DNA of 64,000 bases from Antedon mediterranea. Lineage: Eukaryota > Echinodermata > Crinoidea > Comatulida > Antedonidae. Within the stretch, counting starts at the first letter, position 1. Every line of letters starts with the position of its first letter. The DNA lies in the NCBI RefSeq assembly GCF_964355755.1, contig NC_092672.1, positions 1,426,001 to 1,490,000 on the forward strand. The letters are read 5' to 3'. The notes under the pieces are model-generated. The model searched no databases. It was not told the origin of the DNA and saw nothing but the letters and a program-made list of their open reading frames with translations. Below are positions 57,801 to 64,000 of the stretch, piece by piece. Both the position numbers and the translations under genes were made by a program.

Positions 57801-60800
57801 TCTCACCCATTTCCGTCATATTATTTTATTTAAAAACACATTTTTTTTAAACGTAGGTCTAATTCGATTCTGTATTCGATTTCATGAATTAAAATATTAT
57901 TATATAGGCTACGTATATATGCATATTAAAAATACAATTCAAAAGATTAGCATGATTGCATATATTCGCATACAAAATTATAAATTTCACAAGTCTGTAG
58001 TTATTGTCTTTTTTATGTTAGTCCACCAGTCGGTTTCGATTTTTGTCTGAATACGAGATCATACGTATGAAACGCTATATGTGCCAAAATAATTATCTTT
58101 TTACTAATTTTTTTACTAAAACAAAATTAGAGAAATTACATATATTTCTATTGTGTCCTACTTTCAAAGTTGAAAAAAAAAGAATTATTTTTTAAAAAAT
58201 CCCAGAAGAGTGAATAAAAAAAATCAAAGGAATGTAACACGTACCCATAACATAGAATCAAGTACTTAAGGACACCATAAAGTTCTTGTTTGCTTAAATT
58301 CTTTTGGATTTTCAAGTCTGGAATTAAATAACTTAGCAATCTTATTGGGCACAAGTTTCACTGCCGCCATTGTTTATTTTTTATCCGTTATAAGTGAATT
58401 AGTCTGGAACATCACGTGCACTGGTAATGAGGCATAATACACTACATGTAAGAATGTCTAGAACATGTTTTAATAAAATATGACGTCACATTCTGGGACG
58501 AATTATTTAAAGTTTGGTTCCCACTAGGTCGCGAGGATGAAATTACTTGTGTTGCGCTATTTATTTTATTTATTTAAAATAAATAGCGCTATTCATACTA
58601 TATGGCTAAATTACCGTACTGAACACATATGTAAATATTATCAAGGACACTGAGCACGCTTAGCCAAGATAGGAACTCGTAACAGTCCTTTGATCTTATG
58701 TTTGGCTCAAATACCAACTGTACTGTAATATTCTCTGCGGCGCGCGGTGTCTGTATAAGGAGCGTGCCACAGATAAACCTTTTGATCTCCTGTTGTTAGA
58801 TTGCCTTGGTTATCAATTGATTGTAACTTACGTTCATTCCAACAGTGGTTTTCAATTCTTTCACTACGTCATTCCGTTTACGCAGTTCAACGATGACGGT
58901 GGTTGGCAGGACATGACCAGAGTTTTCAAGAAGTCCGTCCATCAAAACCGCAAAGTTTATTGTCCGGCCATCGTGTGCCGCATTCAGCATCATTATTCCA
59001 CCATAACCCATCGGGGATGCCACCGCTATCCCCTTCCGTGTACGTTTGGTGCTCATAAGTGAACTAAAAGTTTCTAATACCAAAACAATGTTAGAGACGT
59101 TTTAATCATGACAAGTCTCCTATATCTACATTTAAGAGATACTTTCAATCTATATAAGGTACTACCGTAGGTGTTGTATAATAAGCATATCTGAGCTGCT
59201 ACTTTTTGCTTAAGTCATTTAAGAAATGATAAAGTAAAAATCTTAAGCTTATCAAACAAGTTCTTTTTATATCGGAATTGTCATCTTAAGCTTTGTCTAC
59301 ACTATTAAACTAGTGTGATATACCTAATATGGTAGTGATATGCCCAAATAAATATGGTAGTGGTATGACATCATCATGTCCATATATGGGCACATCACAT
59401 TTTTTTTTTGTCAGATAAATTTTAATGTAGACAGAGCTTTAAGGTGAATACGCGTTTCTATGCCTACCATCATTCAGCGCACGATGGCCGAGAATTCTTC
59501 CTCGTACCAACCCATTCTCGTTTGATTTGGTTACCAACGTTACAAATAATGATTTGCTGTGAAGGTATTTTTGGTATATTCCTGATATTCTTCGCCAAAC
59601 ACCACAAACCTAAAAAAAGATGTTTACATAATAATTTAGTGATTTCAAAGATAAAGATAATCGAGTGACAGTAGTACGTGGTTCTAAATTTAATGAGAAT
59701 GGGGCGACTCCACATAAAGGCCAATTTTACACAGACGAGCGGTAACGGTAATAAAAATATAGAATCTATGTTATTCCTTATTATATGACCATTTACACAC
59801 AGCGTGGAGCGGACGGGAGGTTTCCGCCCATGATAGATAGGCCTACAGATTTAACGTTAGATAAGCTACGCGGTTTTCGCGCACCGTTACCACTCGTCTT
59901 TGTAAATTGGAGTTGAGAATTGCAGGTTTCGATATATTTGATCATTTTCAAGAATCAATAGATTTTCTGGTATTAAGAACAAAATAATAGAAACATAGGA
60001 CAAATTCCTTAAGAAAATTTACTTTACACAATCAATATGTAATCATTTTAGATTTAGATCTAGATTTAGACTTTTAGACAATTTTTACTCCATGGTGGTA
60101 AAGTAGTAACCCTTCATAAAGGGGTCAGCACTAAGATAAACCTGAAACTATCATTGGCCTTGGTAACTCATAATACCGTAACATAATATTAAAATATCGT
60201 TATTATTTGGCAACGAAAACATATCATAGACAATAAATTAAACAACTACTAACAGATTTATTTTGTAGATAAATATAGGCCTCCAGTGACACATCGTGGT
60301 TCAGAATAAACAGTATAAATACAAGAATTATGGTTTTAACATTTGGCTTATCAAAACGTGATATTACGGTAGGCTATAAGCCTATTGGCTCTCCTCAGTA
60401 GAACTTTCACATACCATAAGTTCTGGTTCGCTATTTTGGTGGCTCTCTCGTGAGGACCTACAAAATTAGTCTAGGTTCTAGACCGAAATCAGTAAAAAGA
60501 TAAATATGTTGGCACATATAGCGTTTCATACGTACAATACATGAGCTCCCATTCAGACATAAATCGAAACGGACTAATATAAAAAAAAACAATAATTACA
60601 GACTTGGGGCAATTCTAACCTTACAGGCCTTATCTTTATTTCTACTTTCTTATAAATTATATTTTTGTACTGTCGAAATGAATATAATAAATAAAGAGTA
60701 CCGATAAATTGTAAATTAATTTTGTACGTAACTTCACAAGTAAAAGTTGAAAAATCATCGAAAAAATTTGTTTAAGATGTATTATCACGCAAAAAAAGAA

Positions 60801-62794
60801 AAATGAAAATTAATAAAATCAGATTTTGAATAAGTAATGTTGTAGTGTAAAGTTGACCTCTTCCGCAAAAAAAAAAAAAAAAAATCAGGGGGACAATACA
60901 TCTTTAATTATTGAACGCTGTGACGTAGTATGACGTAGATCTTGTTATTTAACATTATCATACATACCTTGTTATCGAGGTTGCTCCCATGCAGGTCGTG
61001 CTCGAACACCGTGTCGTTTAGGGCGTTGGTGAAGCGGATTAATACAGGCCTTTGCATTCTAACAAGAAAATATATTCTAGTTAAAATAAGCAGCTTATGG
61101 ATGGGGAAAAATAACACTATAAGTCTGAGGTTACTTCATTCTTCCTGTTAAACAATGAATGACAGAGAAAAGGAAATTGTTTGTTTGTTTGTTTTATCTT
61201 TATACTGGGTGACCTCTTCAGTCAAAGACTGATCTCCCAGATGGCCCAGTTGGTGATCAGTGGCTGTGATGTACTAATACATCGGGGTAACCCCTTACTC
61301 GTCTCGAAAGACGGTCTACGGTTTATAGTCCTTATCCGAGAAGACTCGTTCTACCACCAGAACCATGGAGTGAGTGAGCCTCGAACCCCTGCCGATGTTA
61401 TGGCTATGTGATTACGGTTCCACTGTTTTAACCGCTCGGCCACTCACTCGCTGATGGCGTGACAGAAGCAATTAACTATTAGCATAAACCCAAAAATAGA
61501 AGTTATATGCCCAAATATGGTTGTGATATGAGTGCGCTATAGCAATTATTCAACTTTCGTCATGATCTACACTATCAAACTAATTTTATTTATCACTATT
61601 AGTTATTACGTGTGCAATTTCTATGTTTCTAAGTTGTAGTAACAGAATCTAAAGCTCTGTCTACACTATCAAACAAAAAAAGTATGATGTGCTCAAATAT
61701 GGTAGTGATATGCCCAAATATGGTAGTGATATGACATCATCATTTCCATTGGGAACATCGCATTTGTCACATAAAGTTTGATAGTGAGACAGAGCTTTAA
61801 AAAGGAAAAACGCCATCTTGAAAATGATGCTTTAATCTGTTTTTATGTTTAAAAAATCGTTTTGAATTTAAGCCTATTTAATCCGCATGCTTTATGCACT
61901 TCAGTTAAATGTGGAAAAATCGCAGCATAAAATTCACATTAATTAGAATACATTATTTCCAATGGTCACCTTCGGTTGAACTTAAGCAGCAGATGTAGAT
62001 AATTATATAGATTTGAATTAAGTTTCAATTTGTATCAGTTATTAGCGTCCATTAGGCAGAGGATCTCAGATTATTGTGACGTCACTAAGATCCGCATTCA
62101 AACTCTACATGCAGCATACGACGGAAGCAGCACAATCCGTGCGTCGGATACGGTTAGTTGAATATCGACACGAACGGATTATTTCATTAGATAAAATTGA
62201 AAACAAAGGGTTGGTTTCCGGTGCAAGTCGAGAGAAGCAGTCGTCAAATCGACTACTTTCACAAAATACTTAATTTGCATAAAATGTTACCTACTTCGCG
62301 TAGTTGATTGTGAATCTCAGCGTATCGTCTAATAGGGTGAATGTTGCCCTGGCAACCGAATTTGTCCTAACTGCTATCGATGTTCCTGTTAACAATGCAA
62401 CAAAATCTAAAAACAGAAAATAATAATAAAAAAATAAAAAAGTTTGCAAATAACAGAATAAAGAAAATTGTTGGCATAGGGTGGTGGATCTTCAATTTTA
62501 CAATTCTCGAAGTCTCTTCTCTCGAATTTGTTTTGCAAAATCAAAGCTAATAAACTGTTTTATTTAGGAATATTAAATATTTAATTTCTTTCAGTCTCAT
62601 TTTACAATCTATCGCTACTACTAAATACTAATACTAAGTAGCTTTGTTAGTTTCTTGGGTTGGTGAGATAATAAATTAGGCCAAAATCTTACTATATCCT
62701 TGATTCGATTCGGTTGGTAAAACCTCTTCACCTGAAGGGTCATCACCTGTTGGAAAGTCTTTCTCAACAGGGTCTCCCGAATTAGACATTTGTG
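45894..62794 (-). CDS. CHRD: Chordin, 5' end outside the window
   Basis: Eighteen exons in phase: 62794-62693, 62406-62295, 61058-60968, 59609-59468, 59073-58832, 53544-53397, 53308-53199, 52579-52466, 52161-52005, 50889-50663, 49822-49709, 49064-48885, 48757-48655, 47604-47554, 47269-47166, 46915-46750, 46426-46329 and 46076-45894 (about 813 residues). Order is acidic linker, CHRD domains (FVALLTGTSIAV, RPVLIRFTNAL, VCGVWRRI, ETFSSLM, LQCVLSGGEA, GTYSKPNAKEIQLLLKNSLF, GAAGQAWLSIDRECNLHYEV), then three cysteine-rich domains (WSPDYDRTCTTCTCR with CPIPTCQSPETWPGECCPVC; CYFEGDQKFHSVGSTWHP; CYFGDKLYRHGEEWNP). The signal peptide and first CR domain are not seen and must lie upstream. Chordin is the secreted BMP antagonist that patterns the dorsoventral axis; the CR domains bind BMP. 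The last CR ends in a basic tail. Confidence 0.96.
47003..47118. repeat. CpG-rich 19-bp tandem repeat in a chordin intron
   Basis: Six units of CGTTGCGTTGCGCGTACGG with transitions in later units (CGTTTCGTTGCGCGTATGA). The sequence is related to the GTTGCGTTACG ends of MITE2, which may be its origin. Confidence 0.85.
47640..47890. repeat. Four-unit tandem repeat, period about 60 bp
   Basis: Each unit has AGCATTAATAATGGATGATA, then GTAGGCCTACAGCGAGCTGG and TCTCTCCCTGTC. It lies in the chordin intron upstream of exon 47604-47554. Confidence 0.9.
47905..48090. mobile_element. MITE3 copy
   Basis: Ends AAGGGTCTTTCACACC and GGTGTGAAAGACCCTT are inverted; interior AATGTTTCGTTTTTACGACG and its partner AAACGAAACATTGACGTTCG form a second hairpin. 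Confidence 0.8.
48424..48566. mobile_element. MITE2 copy in a chordin intron
   Basis: GCGTGGTTCCCACAGAGACA on the left and AATGGGAACCAAACTTT on the right; CCAAT boxes in both orientations. Confidence 0.8.
49087..49130 (+). mobile_element. Truncated SINE head
   Basis: GGAGCTGTGAGTTGGTTGTT followed by AACGTGCTTGCC resembles the first 35 bp of the SINE at 15086; the body is missing. Confidence 0.4.
49196..49330. mobile_element. MITE2 copy in a chordin intron
   Basis: GGGTTCCCACTAGAGACGAA and CCAAGTGGGAACCAAGC ends, GCGTTGCGCTTACGTCC interior. A good family reference copy. Confidence 0.85.
49438..49690 (-). mobile_element. tRNA-derived SINE, second copy
   Basis: Same A box and B box as 6370-6614 (GGCTTGGTGGTTATGATGCT, GGTTCAAGTCC). 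The 3' end runs into an AT-rich tail and three ATTTGCATAAT-type units at 49408-49442. Confidence 0.75.
50977..51083. mobile_element. MITE1 copy
   Basis: TGCTCTGTCCACACTATCAA on the left, GATAGTGTAGACAGAGC on the right; the interior is shortened. Confidence 0.8.
51274..51990. mobile_element. MITE3 copy split by a nested element
   Basis: GGTCTTTCATACCTG (left) and CTGTTCCGGTCC through GGTGTGAAAGACCC (51820-51990) rejoin to MITE3 as at 47905. The right end is 15 bp from a chordin donor (52004). Confidence 0.75.
51290..51819. mobile_element. 530-bp non-autonomous transposon inside MITE3
   Basis: Starts GGGCGGATTGCTATAA and ends with the exact complement, TTATAGCAATCCGCCC. Direct CTG repeats flank it, a 3-bp target duplication. 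Internal GGTCTTA/TAAGACC motifs repeat in both orientations. No transposase frame. Confidence 0.8.
52728..52868. mobile_element. MITE1 copy
   Basis: AACTCTGCCAACACTATCAA left, GATAGTGTAGACAAGGC right, with the CATCATCATGTCCACATATG interior. Confidence 0.8.
53750..55487. mobile_element. MITE1 copy split by a 1.58-kb element
   Basis: Left part 53750-53825 (AAGCCCTGTCTACAATATCA to ATATGCTTAA) and right part 55406-55487 (TTAAATATGGTATAG to GTAGACAGAGC) rejoin at TTAA into a normal MITE1. Confidence 0.85.
53826..55405. mobile_element. 1.58-kb TTAA-flanked transposon, Kolobok-like
   Basis: Termini AGGGGGATTCTGGGTTTAAA and TTTAAACCCGGAACCCCCCT are imperfect inverted repeats, flanked on both sides by TTAA. 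TTAA duplication is known for piggyBac and Kolobok; AGGGG termini favour Kolobok. Only short frames (63-65 codons) are present, so it is non-autonomous. It contains TAGGCCTA three times. Confidence 0.75.
56120..56404. repeat. Tandemly repeated SINE-body segment
   Basis: GATGTACTAGTACACCGGGG plus TAACCCCTACTCGTCTCGAA occurs about six times with indels. The same sequence is the body of the SINE at 61180-61460 (GATGTACTAATACATCGGGG). It runs directly into the 20-bp array. Confidence 0.8.
56405..57527. repeat. 20-bp satellite, about 56 units, with higher-order structure
   Basis: Unit AGTTCTTCTAAGATGTACTA is nearly invariant in length. Variant units (GGTTCTTCTA, AGTTCTTTTA) recur in the same order, forming a nine-unit block seen at about 56680-56860 and again 360 bp later. 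It lies in the largest chordin intron. Confidence 0.95.
58266..58370 (-). CDS. Possible small nested gene in a chordin intron (frame broken)
   Basis: An ATG in a GCCGCCAT context opens MAAVKLVPNKIAKLFNSRL and runs 34 codons to TAA. In the shifted frame downstream the sequence reads KQELYGVLKYLILCYG and meets a good donor (GGgtacgt at about 58243). The two pieces look like one start exon with a one-base shift between them. A CACGTG E-box (58413-58418) and a TGACGTCA CRE (58481-58488) lie just upstream. This may be a real short nested gene with a sequencing indel, a pseudogene, or chance. The family is not recognised. Confidence 0.3.
   Translation of the reverse strand: MAAVKLVPNKIAKLFNSRLENPKEFKQTRTLWCP
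58378..58490 (-). promoter_or_regulatory. Promoter-like motifs upstream of the nested ORF
   Basis: A palindromic CRE (TGACGTCA, 58481-58488) and a palindromic E-box (CACGTG, 58413-58418) lie 43-118 bp upstream of the minus-strand ATG at 58370, inside a chordin intron. Both are recognised full-consensus sites, which is unusual for AT-rich intronic DNA. Confidence 0.35.
59287..59442. mobile_element. MITE1 copy between chordin exons
   Basis: TTAAGCTTTGTCTACACTAT left, AATGTAGACAGAGCTTT right. It lies 26 bp from the donor of exon 59609-59468. Confidence 0.85.
59703..59930. mobile_element. MITE-like element with GGCCAATTTTACACAGACGA ends
   Basis: The right end TCGTCTTTGTAAATTGGAG and CCGTTACC are inverted relative to GGTAACGG near the left end. 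About 220 bp, no open frame. Confidence 0.55.
61180..61460 (-). mobile_element. tRNA-derived SINE, TAATACATCGGGG family
   Basis: On the minus strand GTGGCCGAGCGGTTAAAAC (A box, Leu/Ser-tRNA-like) is followed by GGGGTTCGAGGCTC (B box). The body includes ATCGGGGTAACCCCTTACTC. It is the likely source family of 56120-57527. Confidence 0.75.
61497..61590. mobile_element. MITE1 fragment
   Basis: ATATGCCCAAATATGGTTGTG and CTACACTATCAAACTAATTT are family segments without proper ends. Confidence 0.5.
61650..61800. mobile_element. MITE1 copy
   Basis: AAAGCTCTGTCTACACTATC left, GATAGTGAGACAGAGCTTT right; two ATATGGTAGTGATATG units inside. Confidence 0.85.
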
Positions 62795-62823
62795 CTGAGG
62801 AAACAAAAATACATATCAATTAG

Positions 62824-63015
62824 GCCTAAATAATGACGCAACACAAGTAATGGCCAATCACGATGTGAAAGACGATGATCAATCGCGTCGTAATTGGTCG
62901 CGCGCGTACGCGTCAAAGTGGGAGACGATGCGAAACTTAACTAAAAAGACGATGATCAATCGCGTCGTAATTGTACGCGCGCGTACGCGTCAAAGTGGTG
63001 GGAGCCAAACTTCGG
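62824..63015. mobile_element. MITE2-related tandem copy in the chordin 5' intron
   Basis: GACGATGATCAATCGCGTCG and GCGCGCGTACGCGTCAAAGT occur twice about 75 bp apart; TGACGCAACACAAGTAATGG at the left is MITE2-like. Confidence 0.5.
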
Positions 63016-63551
63016 ATTTATAAGCATGTCAAATTGAGTTGACACTTGGTATTAACATACCTCTCCATGGTATTAAATACAATGTTTTGAAGAAATATTC
63101 TGCTGCTCTGAGTGGCAGCAACAGCAACAGTTTGGTATCGGGGTCAACAGATGGAAATCAGATCCATTTTATTATCAAATTAGTCAAAAGGGCGCCCTCT
63201 TAAAAGATTAACCATCTTCTGGTCATTCTCGGTGGACCACAGAGCGGATATAAAATAAAGAGATTTATGGACCGAAAAAATCTTAAATTTAACAAAAAAA
63301 TTCCTGGGTGTTAATTTAAAGTTTATTTATGAACAAGGTATTTTCTGTTTATTTTATGTGAAATTATTTAATGGTACTGCAATATCAGTGAATTTGTTTA
63401 TGAAATAACATTATATAAAAGAGTGGAAAAAAACATGGAAAGCAGATCGGAAGGTAAGACTACATAATATTTCCGTTTCATAGGTTTTATAGATCTACAT
63501 TTTCACAAAAAGTGCATTCATTTTGTGTTCGTACCGTCGAGAGCGCAAATT

Positions 63552-63861
63552 ATGACGTACACCGCATCACGCGCGCGCACGTTGCACACTATTCGTCAAG
63601 GACGACTTTCGTTGTCGCTGGCCCAGCAGGCCTATCTGTATACAACTATATCTAAACAATTAGTCTGTAGTTTTAAAAAATGTCAGTGTTTAGTCAAATT
63701 GAACGAAGAAAATGAATTATTCCTGCGAGATCTTAGGCCAGGAGGACAAGGCCATCGGAGGTTGCGAGATGAAACATTTAAGCTGTCGGATTACCATAAA
63801 TATTTCAAACAGATTCTCCCAAAAAAAAGAACAAGCCTAGCATTAATCACGAAAACCTCAG
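63552..63861 (+). CDS. Candidate first exon of an unidentified plus-strand gene
   Basis: The frame is open for 103 codons from the ATG at 63552 to TCAG followed by gtatat at 63862, a usable donor. The product is basic and helix-prone, with segments such as LSLAQQAYLYTTISKQL, LNEENELFLRDLRPG and DETFKLSDYHKYFKQILP. Composition looks like protein rather than translated repeat, and upstream is ordinary AT-rich sequence. The next exon would lie beyond the window. I recognise no family. It could also be a chance frame lying antisense to the unseen chordin 5' region. Confidence 0.4.
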
Positions 63862-64000
63862 GTATATGAAGCAGGTCGATTAATTGGATTAATTCACATC
63901 AACTAAAAATTACATGTATGAGGCGCCAAAGTGTAAATAATTGCGAATTTCATGTTTATTGGGACAAACAGATACTTTTTCACTATGAACTAGGCTATAC

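Larger units (their letters stand above)
62795..64000. other. Intronic region upstream of the first visible chordin exon
   Basis: No CR1 or signal-peptide exon was found up to 64000. Besides the MITE2-related copy and the plus-strand candidate exon at 63552, nothing recognisable is seen. Confidence 0.6.

Noticed and set aside
59468..59556. Short version of the chordin exon starting at the CACAG acceptor near 59557
   Set aside because: The longer exon from 59609 restores phase with its neighbour and the conserved VCGVW motif, so it replaces the short model.

Overview
This is a 64 kb piece of an AT-rich animal genome. Its genes have many small exons, long introns full of repeats and consensus GT-AG junctions. 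The gene set is a deuterostome one: chordin, FoxJ2/3, COP9 subunit 7, a Gs-class G-protein alpha subunit and a CNBD2-like cyclic-nucleotide-binding-domain protein. Together with tRNA-derived SINEs and many small hairpin transposons it fits an invertebrate deuterostome, most likely an echinoderm. The species assignment is inference. No bacterial operon, phage or CRISPR is present.

Layout: (1) 36-8646, minus: an unidentified coiled-coil protein, nine exons seen, 3' end beyond the left edge. (2) 8647-12376: its 5' region with a doublet of ETS-type ACTTCCGG motifs, then repeat-rich spacer. (3) 12377-18480, minus: FoxJ2/3, eight coding exons, complete. (4) 18481-19427: a divergent promoter. (5) 19428-22645, plus: COP9 signalosome subunit 7, seven coding exons, complete. 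(6) 26373-31619, minus: a Gs-class G-alpha gene, twelve exons, with atypical N- and C-termini. (7) 35147-40119, minus: CNBD2-like gene, nine exons. (8) 40120-45893: spacer with a 66-bp minisatellite and a promoter-like segment. (9) 45894-62794, minus: chordin, eighteen exons seen, covering the CHRD domains and three C-terminal cysteine-rich (CR/VWC) domains; the signal peptide and CR1 lie beyond the right edge. A possible small nested gene lies in one chordin intron. (10) 63552-63861, plus: an open, unidentified candidate exon. Exon models were chained by checking that splice phase is compatible at every junction; none was checked against transcripts.

The genes do not form a pathway. The less ordinary content is the repeat fraction. 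A palindromic MITE family (here MITE1, at least 13 copies) and a second CCAAT-carrying one (MITE2) are spread through introns and spacers. Three different elements are inserted cleanly inside MITEs with visible target duplications (19697-20464, 51290-51819, 53826-55405). Tandem arrays occupy many introns. One array in FoxJ starts at a real 5' splice site and repeats its GTGAGT motif about 20 times; another (56405-57527) seems to have grown out of a SINE body. A MITE2 copy abuts, and may supply, a G-alpha splice donor. The palindrome TAGGCCTA occurs about 24 times, far above chance.
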